Shown: positions 46,383 to 53,851 of the stretch, one piece after another
How the letters are laid out: each line of letters opens with the position of its first letter
Numbering within the stretch: position 1 is the stretch's first letter
NCBI RefSeq assembly: GCF_030063135.1
Contig: NZ_JASISO010000051.1
Location: 1-60,650, forward strand
From: Streptomyces sp. G-G2
GTDB taxonomy: Bacteria > Actinomycetota > Actinomycetes > Streptomycetales > Streptomycetaceae
Direction: 5' to 3'
DNA length: 60,650 nt
Notes under the pieces: model-generated
Database searches by the model: none
What the model was told of the DNA's origin: nothing
The model's input: the letters and a program-made list of their open reading frames with translations, nothing else
Translations under genes and position numbers: made by a program

Positions 46383-47228
46383 ATGAGCATCACGATCACG
46401 AACACGTACGGCACCGTGCACCACGTCAGCGAGACCAACCCGGCCCACGTCACCAGCTGCGACCGGTACCGGCTGCCGCTGGTCGCCACCATCGTCCCCG
46501 GGAACCCCGGCTACGAGGACATGGTGGAGATGCTGAAGGACAACGGCCACGACACCCGCCCCGAGGGGTACGGGCTGGTCTTCCTGGAGTCCGAGGAGTT
46601 CTCCGCGACGTACTTCGGGTCGATCGCACAGATCGAGCAGTACAAGCGCGACAACGCTGACGGCACGGCGTCCTTCGATGCCTCGCAGGGCGTCATGTAC
46701 GCCCAGTGGCCCCATGGCAAGGGCTGGGACGATCTCCTTCCCCGCGTCTTCTGGAACGTGGCTGCGCGCGGTGGGATCGCGGATGGCGTCGGCCTTGTCA
46801 CGGGCTTCGCGCACACCGAGATCCCGGGTGCGGAGGTCATCGTTTTCGAGTTCGAAGGCAAGTGGCTGCCCGACAGCGAGCCGCAGCAGATGGTCACCTA
46901 CCACTGCACCGGCTGCCACCTGGACACCTTCCACGACAGCGGGCACGTCCACGAGAACACCGGCCCCAGCCGCCGCCGCTGGGCCGCCCGCCAGGCCCGC
47001 CAGCACCTCATCAGCGCCCACCGGCACGGCGTCGGCGGCACGAACAGCGCCTGCCGCCCCAACAACGGGGAGATGCTGCGCGTCGTGAACGCGGTCGCCC
47101 GCGACATGTGGGGCACCACCGGCAACGCCCTCCCGGACACCGACGACGCGTACTGCGCCACCAAGGGCCCCTGCTCGCTCATCCGCGAGCTCCGTGCCGG
47201 GATCCGCCCGCCCGTCTATCGCGCCTGA
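46383..47228 (+). CDS. Uncharacterised 281-aa protein with Cys/His pairs
   Basis: ATG at 46383, GGAAGG upstream. The N-terminal 160 residues are mixed alpha/beta (GLVFLESEEFSATYFGSIAQIEQYKRDN, AEVIVFEFEGKWLPDSEPQQ). The C-terminal part contains YHCTGCHLDTFHDSGHVHENTG and ARQHLISAHRHGVGGTNSACRPNNGEMLR, with a CxxCH set and spaced His, so probably a zinc site. No known family. It is a stand-alone cistron between hairpins. Confidence 0.65.
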   Translation: MSITITNTYGTVHHVSETNPAHVTSCDRYRLPLVATIVPGNPGYEDMVEMLKDNGHDTRPEGYGLVFLESEEFSATYFGSIAQIEQYKRDNADGTASFDASQGVMYAQWPHGKGWDDLLPRVFWNVAARGGIADGVGLVTGFAHTEIPGAEVIVFEFEGKWLPDSEPQQMVTYHCTGCHLDTFHDSGHVHENTGPSRRRWAARQARQHLISAHRHGVGGTNSACRPNNGEMLRVVNAVARDMWGTTGNALPDTDDAYCATKGPCSLIRELRAGIRPPVYRA

Positions 47229-47280
47229 CCGCCCCGCCCTCCGTCCTGGCTGCTGCCTGACGGACGCTCCGTGCCGCCCG

Positions 47281-47302
47281 GGCCTCCTGATCGACGGAGG
47301 CC
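47281..47302 (+). terminator. GGCCTCC hairpin
   Basis: Seven-base perfect arms GGCCTCC/GGAGGCC flank eight bases, 45 bases before the next gene. Confidence 0.5.
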
Positions 47303-47347
47303 GGGGCGGTCGCGGTGGTCCTTCAACACAGAGAGGAGTTGGACGTC

Positions 47348-47623
47348 ATGCGCCGATACGAGGTTGACGTCCCGATACACCACGAGGCGGACCAGGACCG
47401 GCGAGGGCTTCACGTCTTCACCGGCCGCGCCGCCGGACCGGGCGAGGCCCTGGCCGCCGCGCACCGCGCCTACGACCGGGCCGTGCAGTACGTGTCCGCC
47501 GGCCTCCCGGCCCCCGACGGCTCCCGCGACGGATGGGCCGCGCGCGGCCTGCGTCCCGACTGGGTTCTGGACTGGCACAAGGCCACGACCAAGGCGTGGG
47601 TCAACCCCAACAGCCTGATGTGA
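47348..47623 (+). CDS. Uncharacterised 91-aa protein
   Basis: ATG at 47348, GAGGAG upstream. The sequence YEVDVPIHHEADQDRRGLHVFTGRAAGPGEALAAAHRAYDRAVQYVSAGLPAPDGSRDGWAARGLRPDWVLDWHKATTKAWVNPNS starts with a beta strand, then a helix, then a Trp-containing C-terminal turn. No motif recognised. It lies in the 46-50 kb series of small single-gene modules. Confidence 0.6.
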   Translation: MRRYEVDVPIHHEADQDRRGLHVFTGRAAGPGEALAAAHRAYDRAVQYVSAGLPAPDGSRDGWAARGLRPDWVLDWHKATTKAWVNPNSLM

Positions 47624-47630
47624 ATTCGCC

Positions 47631-47674
47631 CCGGGACAGGCGCTATAGGCGTCGAACCGTCGCCTGCCCCGGGT
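47631..47674 (+). terminator. CCCGGGACAGGCG hairpin
   Basis: 13-base arms with one mismatch flank about 18 bases, eight bases after the stop at 47623. Confidence 0.65.
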
Positions 47675-47710
47675 TCCCCATCCCGTACGAGACGAGAGGG
47701 AGACACCAGT

Positions 47711-48388
47711 ATGGACTCCGTCCTGCACACGACGGGCCGGTTCGGCCCGCGCACCCTTCTGATCACCGCCGCAGCCGTCCCGCTGACCGGCTGGGCGGTC
47801 CACGCGACCGTGCTGCTCAAGCAGATCGCCGCCAAGGAGAAGGACCCGCTGACCGGCCTGCTGCGCCGCGACGCCTACACCGCCCGCGCCCGCCGGCTCC
47901 TGGCCCGCCACGGCGACAAGGTGACCGTGGTCATGGTCGACGCCGACCACTTCAAGCAGATCAATGACGGCATGGGCCACGAGGCCGGAGACACGGTCCT
48001 CGCCGCGATCGGTGCCCGGCTCACCGCCTGGGCGGGCCCGCGCGCGTCCGTCGGCAGGCTCGGGGGCGATGAGTTCGCCGTGGTCCTGGAGCTGACCGCC
48101 GACCGCCGTGAACAGCGCCTCGCACAGCTGGTCCGGATGCTGCACACGCCGGTCACCCTGGACGACGGCCGCACCGTCGACGTCGCCGCCTCGGTCGGCG
48201 CCGCGGCCCCGGCCTCGGTCGGCTCCCGCGACCTGACCGCGTTGCAGAGGGCCGCCGATGCCGCCCTCTACGACGGCAAGCACTCCGGCCGCGCGGTCCT
48301 TGCGACGGCCCAGCACGTCACCGTGCCGTCCATCAACGGGCGCCGGGCCGGACGTCCGGGCACGGCGGTGTGGGGGCGGGCCGCATGA
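47711..48388 (+). CDS. Diguanylate cyclase (GGDEF) protein
   Basis: 225 aa from ATG at 47711. Residues about 14-37 are hydrophobic (LLITAAAVPLTGWAVHATVLL), a likely membrane anchor. DPLTGLLRRDAY opens the GGDEF domain, VTVVMVDADHFKQINDGMGHEAGD holds the metal-binding Asp, and GRLGGDEFAVV is the intact active site. There is no RxxD inhibitory site before it. Diguanylate cyclases make c-di-GMP, which in Streptomyces holds BldD on its targets and delays sporulation. A plasmid copy could keep the host in vegetative growth, when transfer occurs. It overlaps the ASCH gene. Confidence 0.92.
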   Translation: MDSVLHTTGRFGPRTLLITAAAVPLTGWAVHATVLLKQIAAKEKDPLTGLLRRDAYTARARRLLARHGDKVTVVMVDADHFKQINDGMGHEAGDTVLAAIGARLTAWAGPRASVGRLGGDEFAVVLELTADRREQRLAQLVRMLHTPVTLDDGRTVDVAASVGAAAPASVGSRDLTALQRAADAALYDGKHSGRAVLATAQHVTVPSINGRRAGRPGTAVWGRAA

Positions 48389-48825
48389 GCGCCGTGACCC
48401 TGCCCGAGGGTGACTGGATCCGCGGAATCAGCATCCGGCAGCCGTACGCGGCCTGCATCCTCGCCGGTGCCAAGGACGTGGAGAACCGGCCCGGCCGGTG
48501 GCGGACCGGCTGGGTGCTGCTGCACACGAGCCAGACCATCGACCGGCCCGCCCTGCGCCTCCCGCTGATCGGTCGCACGATCCGCGACCGCGAGCTGGTC
48601 ACCGGCGCGGTCGTCGGCATCGCTCGGATCGCCGACTGCCACCAGGACCTCGAGGGAGCGCCGCTCTGCTCGCCGTGGGCGCACCCGGGCTCCTGGCACC
48701 TCGTGCTCCAGGACGTCCAGGAGCTCCCCCTGCCCGTGCCCGCGCGCGGACAGGTCGTCCCGTGGAAGCCGAAGCCGGACTTGCTGGAGCGCGTGTTCCA
48801 GCAGCTGCCCGGCTTCCGGCCGTGA
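48385..48825 (+). CDS. ASCH-domain protein
   Basis: 146 aa, ATG at 48385 overlapping the upstream stop (ATGA). GISIRQPYAACILAGAKDVENRPGRWRTGWVLLHTSQT is the ASCH beta-barrel start, and AVVGIARIADCHQDLEG and PWAHPGSWHLVLQDVQELP follow. ASCH domains bind RNA or modified bases, and some hydrolyse N4-acetylcytidine. Translational coupling with the GGDEF gene and the next small gene indicates one operon. The exact substrate is unknown. Confidence 0.88.
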   Translation: MSAVTLPEGDWIRGISIRQPYAACILAGAKDVENRPGRWRTGWVLLHTSQTIDRPALRLPLIGRTIRDRELVTGAVVGIARIADCHQDLEGAPLCSPWAHPGSWHLVLQDVQELPLPVPARGQVVPWKPKPDLLERVFQQLPGFRP

Positions 48826-49106
48826 CCAGCGCCCGAGCCAAGAAGAAGCCGCCGTTCGAGCCGGGCCTGGTCCCGGCTCCCGGCGCGCTCCTCGAATGGC
48901 GCGACAGCCAGCACTATGACCGCTGGCAGGACCGCCCCTGCGTGCTGTGCGAGAAGCCCACGCCGATGCGCTCCCACGCAGGGGAGCCCGTCCACAAGGC
49001 GTGCGCTGAGGACTGGATCGCCGCGAACCCCGTTGAGGCCCGCCGCGAGGGCCGGTTCGCCTCCGACACCCAGTCCAAGAGCACCAAGCGCGCCACCCAC
49101 GCCTGA
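48822..49106 (+). CDS. Small Cys-containing protein (94 aa)
   Basis: GTG at 48822 overlaps the ASCH stop (GTGA). Basic start (TSARAKKKPPFEPG), then LEWRDSQHYDRWQDRPCVLCEKPTPMRSHAGEPVHKACAEDWIAANPVEARREGRF. The CxxC, H and later HxxxC spacing resembles a small treble-clef zinc finger. Likely works with the ASCH protein; function unknown. Confidence 0.7.
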   Translation: MTSARAKKKPPFEPGLVPAPGALLEWRDSQHYDRWQDRPCVLCEKPTPMRSHAGEPVHKACAEDWIAANPVEARREGRFASDTQSKSTKRATHA

Positions 49107-49128
49107 ACCCCTCCCCTCGGAGGTCCCC

Positions 49129-49335
49129 ATGAGCAGCACCGACCGCGACGTCGACCACGCTCTCGCCTACCCCGAGCCGCCGGCCTCTCCGCTCTGGCAC
49201 CGCCACGGCGGCGCGACGGCCCGGCCCCTCACCCCCGCGCAGCAGAAGCGCAACGCCGAGCTCCTGGTGCTCGCGCAGCGCACCACCCGACCCCGCGCCC
49301 CGCGCCCTACCCAGACCCTGGCGGAGGCCAGCTGA
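49129..49335 (+). CDS. Small hydrophilic protein (68 aa)
   Basis: ATG at 49129, GGAGG five bases upstream. The sequence DRDVDHALAYPEPPASPLWHRHGGATARPLTPAQQKRNAELLVLAQRTTRPRAPRP is mostly unstructured with one short helix. It overlaps the next ATG by one base (TGATG). Function unknown. Confidence 0.6.
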   Translation: MSSTDRDVDHALAYPEPPASPLWHRHGGATARPLTPAQQKRNAELLVLAQRTTRPRAPRPTQTLAEAS

Positions 49336-49817
49336 TGGACACCCAGCACTGCGCCGTCGACGGATGGGTCGACGCGATCCCCGCCCCCGGCCCCCACGGC
49401 ACCGCCACCTTCGACCTGACCGTCCGACCCGCCGACGCGGACACCCTCCCCGACGACGCCCCCGACACGGTCGTCACCTGCACCAGCGCGGCCGCCGGGA
49501 TCGTCCACGAGCTGCTGCACGGCATACAGCCCGGTGACCTGCTGCGCGTCACCGGCACGATGCTCCAGCCGCCGACGCCCGGCGAGCCCGCCCGGCTCAC
49601 CGTGGACGTCCTGGAGGTCCTCGACACCGCGCTCATCCCGGTCCTGGGGGAGATGGTGCTTGACAGGTACGCCGACTACGTCGTGATCTTCGACGCCGAC
49701 ACCGACACGGTGCCCGTCTTCACCGCGAGCGGGCAGTGGGTCGGCCTGGCCGACAACCCCGACGCCATCACCCACCTGATCGACGTCCACGAGCGCGTGC
49801 ACGGCGGTGACGCGTGA
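49335..49817 (+). CDS. Probable OB-fold-like protein
   Basis: 160 aa from ATG at 49335. The first 100 residues alternate strands in an OB-fold order (CAVDGWVDAIPAPGPHGTATFDLTVRP, DTVVTCTSAAAGIVHELLHGIQPGDLLRVTGTML, ARLTVDVLEVL), like small single-stranded-DNA- or RNA-binding domains. The remaining 60 are acidic (YVVIFDADTDTVPVFTASGQWVGLADNPD). I infer nucleic-acid binding from fold pattern only. Both ends overlap neighbouring genes. Confidence 0.65.
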   Translation: MDTQHCAVDGWVDAIPAPGPHGTATFDLTVRPADADTLPDDAPDTVVTCTSAAAGIVHELLHGIQPGDLLRVTGTMLQPPTPGEPARLTVDVLEVLDTALIPVLGEMVLDRYADYVVIFDADTDTVPVFTASGQWVGLADNPDAITHLIDVHERVHGGDA

Positions 49818-49999
49818 TGGCCACCGCCGCCGTCCCCACCCGCACCGTCCTGGAGCGGTTCCCCGCCGGCCACCCCCGCGGCTCCTGGCCCGCCGACGAA
49901 TACGCCGCCGCCCAGCGCGCCCAGGGCCGCGACGCCCAGGTCGTGATGGACCTGACCACCGACCAGTTCCTCGTCGTCACCGACACCACCACCCGCTAG
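49817..49999 (+). CDS. Small protein (60 aa)
   Basis: ATG at 49817 (GTG at 49814 also in frame), overlapping the previous stop. The sequence VLERFPAGHPRGSWPADEYAAAQRAQGRDAQVVMDLTTDQFLVVTD forms a short alpha/beta unit. No motif recognised. Coupled to the OB-like gene. Confidence 0.6.
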   Translation: MATAAVPTRTVLERFPAGHPRGSWPADEYAAAQRAQGRDAQVVMDLTTDQFLVVTDTTTR

Positions 50000-50021
50000 C
50001 CCGCCGAACCGAGAGGTGCCC

Positions 50022-50450
50022 ATGACCGAGAGCGAGACGTTCGAGACCATCCGCTACACCGCCGACGTCGTCGTCCTGACGCCCGGCGGCGACGTCCTGC
50101 TGATCGAGCGCGACTGGCCGCCGTTCGAAGGCCACTGGGCCTGCGCCGGTGGTCACGTCGACCCGGGGGAGACGAGTCGCGAGGCCGCCGCCCGCGAACT
50201 CGGGGAGGAGACCGGGGTCCACGTGGCCGCCGGCGACCTGCGCCAGATCGGCGTTTTCGACCAGCCCGGCCGCGACCCGCGCGGTCGGTACGTCACCGTC
50301 GCGTACCTGGCCATCGTCCCCGCCGACACCCCGGTCACCGCCGGGGACGACGCCCGCACCGCCCGCTGGTGGCCCCTGAACGCCTTGCCGGACCGGCTGG
50401 CGTTCGACCACGCCGACATCCTCAGCGCGGTCACGGCCCCCACCCTCTGA
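50022..50450 (+). CDS. Nudix hydrolase
   Basis: 142 aa from ATG at 50022, GAGAGG upstream. The Nudix box is complete: GGHVDPGETSREAAARELGEETGV fits GX5EX7REUXEEXGU, with the catalytic REXXEE glutamates present. Nudix enzymes cleave nucleoside diphosphates linked to another group; the substrate cannot be read from sequence. It stands near ASCH, OB-like and RapZ-C genes, suggesting nucleotide or RNA metabolism. A perfect 18-bp hairpin follows it. Confidence 0.92.
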   Translation: MTESETFETIRYTADVVVLTPGGDVLLIERDWPPFEGHWACAGGHVDPGETSREAAARELGEETGVHVAAGDLRQIGVFDQPGRDPRGRYVTVAYLAIVPADTPVTAGDDARTARWWPLNALPDRLAFDHADILSAVTAPTL

Positions 50451-50465
50451 AGCAGCCACACCGAG

Positions 50466-50516
50466 ACACCGGAGCGCCGCGCCCCCCCTTCCCGGCCGGG
50501 CGCGGCGCTCCGGTGT
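50466..50516 (+). terminator. ACACCGGAGCGCCGCGCC hairpin
   Basis: Perfect 18-bp arms (50466-50483 and 50499-50516) flank a 15-base loop, 15 bases after the Nudix stop and 32 before the next start. Confidence 0.85.
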
Positions 50517-50548
50517 TCCTGTCCCTCACCACCGAGCAGGAGAACCCC

Positions 50549-50968
50549 TTGCACCCGATCCGCCTGATCTCGTTCGGCTACCTCCACCTGCCCACCGGCC
50601 CGGACGGCTCCCCCGTCCCGCCCGCCGCCGACCGCATCGAGGACGTCCGCGACCGGCTCCGCGACCCGGCCGCCGCCCGCGACATCCTCGACCTCGACGG
50701 CTTCCACCCCCGCGTCCAGGACATCGTCCTCAACACCCCCGGCGCCCGAGAGCTGCTCGCCAACCTCGCCGACTACGCCGACCTGCCCGCCGGCCCCCGC
50801 CGCATCGCTATCGGGTGCGCAGGAGGTAGGCACAGGGCATCTGGTCTCACCGAACTGCTTGCCCGCGAACTCCGCGACCGCGGCCGCCAGGTCGACGTCG
50901 AACACCTCCACGTCCACCTGCCGCGCGTCCTCAAGGCGGCCGACACCAGCAGCGGAGCGAGCGCATGA
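50549..50968 (+). CDS. RapZ C-terminal-domain-like protein, TTG start
   Basis: 139 aa. The only well-placed start is TTG at 50549, with CAGGAG six bases upstream. RLISFGYLHLP, DVRDRLRDP, FHPRVQDIVLNTPGARELLANLADY and IAIGCAGGRHRASGLTELLARELRDRG match the RapZ/YvcJ C-terminal domain, including the GCxGGxHR signature. In RapZ this part binds small RNAs and glucosamine-6-phosphate; the kinase-like N-terminal half is absent. A free-standing C-domain on a plasmid could be an RNA-binding regulator. Overlaps the next ATG. Confidence 0.85.
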   Translation: MHPIRLISFGYLHLPTGPDGSPVPPAADRIEDVRDRLRDPAAARDILDLDGFHPRVQDIVLNTPGARELLANLADYADLPAGPRRIAIGCAGGRHRASGLTELLARELRDRGRQVDVEHLHVHLPRVLKAADTSSGASA

Positions 50969-51492
50969 CCACCACGACCTCGTACGAGATCGAGACCAGC
51001 GAGGGCGACGACGGCACGATGCACCCCGTCGAACAGCTTTGGACCCCCGACGACGACGCGGCGGAGAACGGCTTCGTCGTCCATCGCGGCCTGCACGTCA
51101 CCGGGATGGACGGCGCCACCGAGGATCACCTCTACCCGGTCGGCTTCCTCGTCCTCGGACACCAGCGGTGGGTTGACGTCATCGAAGCCGCGGCCGCATA
51201 CATGGCTCGGGTCCACGGCTGGCGGAACCTTCACCTCTACCCCGGAGACGACCCGTCGGTGCTCATCCCCCGCATCCCGCGCGCCGTCCACACCCACGGC
51301 CTCTTCTTACGGCACCCGCACCCGGACCATGCCTGCGCCTGCGAGTGGGACGACACCTGGCGGATGCTGTGGGCGCCGACCGGTGAACCCGGCGCCGTTC
51401 CGGTCACCGCCCTGCGGCACCCCGCCGCCTTGGTGACGGCCGTCGACATCCCCAACCCCGACGAAGGCGCACCCGCAAGCTGGGCAGCCTGA
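50965..51492 (+). CDS. Uncharacterised 175-aa protein
   Basis: ATG at 50965 overlaps the upstream stop (ATGA). The sequence EQLWTPDDDAAENGFVVHRGLHVTGMDGATEDHLYPVGFLVLGHQRWVDVIEAAAAYMARVHGWRNLHLYPGDD is alpha/beta. The C-terminal part has HTHGLFLRHPHPDHACACEWDDTWRMLW, His/Cys-rich and possibly metal-binding. Last gene of the long + strand cluster before the partition genes. No family recognised. Confidence 0.65.
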   Translation: MTTTTSYEIETSEGDDGTMHPVEQLWTPDDDAAENGFVVHRGLHVTGMDGATEDHLYPVGFLVLGHQRWVDVIEAAAAYMARVHGWRNLHLYPGDDPSVLIPRIPRAVHTHGLFLRHPHPDHACACEWDDTWRMLWAPTGEPGAVPVTALRHPAALVTAVDIPNPDEGAPASWAA

Positions 51493-51513
51493 CACGCACG
51501 AGTGCCATGCCCA

Positions 51514-51556
51514 GGGCCCGCATCCCCGTTCTGAGGGGTGCGGGCCTTTCGTGTTT
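51514..51556 (+). terminator. Terminator before parA
   Basis: GGCCCGCATCCCC pairs with GGGGTGCGGGCC (one bulge), followed by TTTCGTGTTTT. This is a rho-independent structure with a T-rich tail that closes the 31-51 kb cluster. Confidence 0.8.
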
Positions 51557-51638
51557 TCAGGGCGGACAGCGGTGATACAGCGCGGCCGTGGCACGATGCG
51601 GGGCAGCATCACCCCGTATCCGACAGGAGTAGACGTCC

Positions 51639-52568
51639 ATGCTCGATGACGACGAGACCCCGCCGATCGACCGGGAAGCGTTGAGCAACACCTACGTCAT
51701 CGCCAACGGCAAGGGCGGCGTCGGCAAGACCACGCTCGCATCCAACCTCGCCGGCCTGGTCGCCGCCGACGGAGGCAGCGTCCTGCTGGTCGACGTCAAC
51801 GGACAGGGCAACGTCGGCCGTGACCTGGGATACCGGGGAACCGAAGTCGACGACGAGGGAGCCGCCTTCTACGAGGCCCTGCGCACAGGTAAGGCGCTGG
51901 AGCCAGTCCGTGACGTGCGCACCGGCCTGGACGTCATCGTCGGGGGCCAGCACATCGGCGCCGCTCCCGACATGCTCGCGGCGACCTTCCGCATGCAGCA
52001 GCACCGGCAGGCCCTGGCCCTGGCCGTATGTCTAGCCCCTATCGCCCGCGCTTACGACCTGGTCGTCCTCGACAGCGCACCCGAGAACCCGCCGCTGCAG
52101 CAGCTTGCCCTGTCCGCCGCCCGCTGGATGGTCGCGCCGACTCGCTCCGACAAAGCGAGCATCAACGACGGCCTTGGCAGCATCTCCCGACAGGTCCAGC
52201 TCGTACGCCGCAGCGTGAACCCCGACCTCGAACTCCTCGGGGTCGTCCTCTACGCCACAGGCAGCGCCTCCAAGCAGATCCACCGCAACGCCCGCGCCTG
52301 GATCGCCGAAGAACTCGGTGCCGACGCCTACCTCTTCGACACGATCGTCCGCTACGCCGAAGCGGTCGGCCAGGACGCCCGGAGCCACGGCCGCCTGATC
52401 CACGAACTGGAAGAAGCAGCCGCAAGCAACCCCAAGTTCTGGGACCTCCGGGCAGGCCGCGCCGCTGCCGGCACCGTCGTATCCGCCACCTCCGCCTCTG
52501 TAGCGGAAGACTTCGCTACGCTCGCCCGAGAAATCTTGACCCGGGCCGCCGAAGGTGACGCAGCATGA
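51639..52568 (+). CDS. parA: ParA-type partition ATPase
   Basis: 309 aa from ATG at 51639, AGGAG upstream. Deviant Walker A KGGVGKTT (about residues 26-33), switch I region LLVDVNGQGNVGRDLG, and Walker B DLVVLDSAPENPPLQQL are all present. There is no N-terminal HTH, so it is of the type Ib-like or SopA-less class. ParA binds non-specific DNA and drives plasmid segregation with its partner. Coupled by ATGA overlap to the next gene, which should be the centromere-binding partner. Confidence 0.93.
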   Translation: MLDDDETPPIDREALSNTYVIANGKGGVGKTTLASNLAGLVAADGGSVLLVDVNGQGNVGRDLGYRGTEVDDEGAAFYEALRTGKALEPVRDVRTGLDVIVGGQHIGAAPDMLAATFRMQQHRQALALAVCLAPIARAYDLVVLDSAPENPPLQQLALSAARWMVAPTRSDKASINDGLGSISRQVQLVRRSVNPDLELLGVVLYATGSASKQIHRNARAWIAEELGADAYLFDTIVRYAEAVGQDARSHGRLIHELEEAAASNPKFWDLRAGRAAAGTVVSATSASVAEDFATLAREILTRAAEGDAA

Positions 52569-53407
52569 CAACGACCGAATCCGAGACCACCGCTGACCGG
52601 TTCGGCCTCAATGACCGCCCCCGGCGCTCCCAAGGACTGGCCGGACTGGCCCGCAAGAGCACGGCCGCCGCTGATTCCGTCGCTCTTACGCTGGACACCC
52701 TCCCGGACCCGTCCATCGCCGCCAGTTCCGACCAGCCGCTCACGGACGCGGACCGCAAGGACCTCGCGGTCTGCGAGAGCGTGATCCGTTCTCACCACGC
52801 GTCCTACTGGATGACCGGCAAGGCGCTGGACGCCGTGGCGAACCGGCACCTGTACCGGGCCGAGTACCCCACCTTCGAGGCCCTGCTAGAGGACTGGGAC
52901 GTCACGCTGGCCGACTCCAGCAGGATGAGGCGCGGCTGGCCACTCGCAGCCCGCCTCCTGCCGGATGTCCCCAAGCTCACCCGCTCCCACGTCGAAGCGC
53001 TCCTCCCCATCGTGGAGCAGTACGGCGTCGAAGCGGCGGCCACCCTGCACGGACTGCTCCGCGAGGCCCTCCCCAAGGTCACCGCCAAGGCCATCGCCGA
53101 AGTCGTTCGCGAGCTGCCCGGACCGCAGAGCGGCGGCGACCCCGCCGAACAGATCCGTGAGCAGGCTGAGAAGGCACTCACCGAGCCCGACCAGGACCAG
53201 GGCGAAACCGATGAGTCGATCGACGCAGCGCTTCAGCAGGCCGTCGCGCGCAAGGCCCGGCAGCTGGCGGACGACCTCAAGCGAGGCCGCATCCCCCGGC
53301 GTGAGCTGAACCGCACCCTCGCCGAAGCCTTCGCGGACCCCGACGACACCCGGGTCTACCAAGCGCTGGTTCGTTGGGCGAAGGACCGGTCGGCGAGTCA
53401 GCAGTAG
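52565..53407 (+). CDS. ParB-like partition partner
   Basis: 280 aa from ATG at 52565, overlapping the parA stop. No classic ParB CTP-binding motif is visible. The region VCESVIRSHHASYWMTGKALDAVANRHLYRAEYPTFEALLEDWDVTLADSSRMRRGWPLAARLLPDV looks like a helix-turn-helix DNA-binding module, and the C-terminal half is charged coiled coil (ARKARQLADDLKRGRIPRRELNRTLAEAF). This type follows parA on several Streptomyces plasmids. A 32-bp palindrome six bases after its stop is a plausible centromere. Confidence 0.8.
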   Translation: MTTTESETTADRFGLNDRPRRSQGLAGLARKSTAAADSVALTLDTLPDPSIAASSDQPLTDADRKDLAVCESVIRSHHASYWMTGKALDAVANRHLYRAEYPTFEALLEDWDVTLADSSRMRRGWPLAARLLPDVPKLTRSHVEALLPIVEQYGVEAAATLHGLLREALPKVTAKAIAEVVRELPGPQSGGDPAEQIREQAEKALTEPDQDQGETDESIDAALQQAVARKARQLADDLKRGRIPRRELNRTLAEAFADPDDTRVYQALVRWAKDRSASQQ

Positions 53408-53412
53408 GCTCC

Positions 53413-53444
53413 AACGTTTCCTTCCAAATTTGGAAGGAAACGTT
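53413..53444. promoter_or_regulatory. Perfect 32-bp palindrome, candidate centromere (parS-like)
   Basis: AACGTTTCCTTCCAAA is followed directly by its exact complement. It is A+T-rich against its surroundings and begins six bases after the parB-like stop. A second small inverted repeat, TTCGA-N5-TCGAA, adjoins it. A perfect palindrome without a loop suits protein binding better than an RNA terminator. Confidence 0.75.
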
Positions 53445-53477
53445 CGAATGAATCGAACATGCGAAACGGGCAGAAGG

Positions 53478-53509
53478 TGCTGCGCCACAGCGAATGCTGT
53501 GGCGCAGCA
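53478..53509. terminator. TGCTGCGCCACAGC hairpin
   Basis: Perfect 14-bp arms flank the loop GAAT. It lies between the parB-like gene and the convergent small gene that ends at 53524, so it probably terminates both. Confidence 0.85.
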
Positions 53510-53523
53510 TTCGCACGGCCCGG

Positions 53524-53763
53524 TCAGCCCTCGTAGAGGGCGTGCATCACGTCGAAGAACTCGAGGGGGCGGGCGGCCTCGCAGCTGCCGCAGTGGTACC
53601 GGAGGAAGTCGGTACGGGCCGGATGGTCCTGCTGCGCGGAGCGACCGACGCTGCGGAACTCGGGCCACATCGTTCGACAGCACAGCGGGCATGCCGCGCA
53701 CTGTGCACACGGCGTCGGCTTACCGTCTCGGCCTGCTGCGGCGGCCCGCCTGGCGGGCCGCAC
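53524..53763 (-). CDS. Small Cys-rich protein, possible zinc finger (79 aa)
   Basis: GTG at 53763 is the first start; an internal ATG (TMWPEF) would make a shorter form. Codons in the 3' two thirds nearly all end in G or C. CAQCAACPLCC and, about 25 residues later, YHCGSCEAARPLEFFDVMHALYEG give at least three CxxC-type pairs, suggesting a zinc finger. Its 5' end lies inside nested inverted repeats just upstream of the relaxase-like gene. Confidence 0.5.
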   Translation of the reverse strand: MRPARRAAAAGRDGKPTPCAQCAACPLCCRTMWPEFRSVGRSAQQDHPARTDFLRYHCGSCEAARPLEFFDVMHALYEG

Positions 53764-53769
53764 GGTAAA
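53719..53769. other. Nested inverted repeats upstream of the relaxase-like gene
   Basis: Outer arms CTTACCGT/ACGGTAAAG enclose the palindrome CGGCCCGCC-T-GGCGGGCCG (53742-53760), and a second hairpin TCCCGCC/GGCGGGA follows at about 53784. Position 80-130 bases before the relaxase-like gene makes it an oriT candidate. Confidence 0.4.
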
Positions 53770-53851
53770 GACTCGGTGATGGCCTCCCGCCCGGCGGGAA
53801 GGACCCCGGATCGCGCTTTTGTGCAGGTCAAGCCAGGTGTTCCATGGCCCG

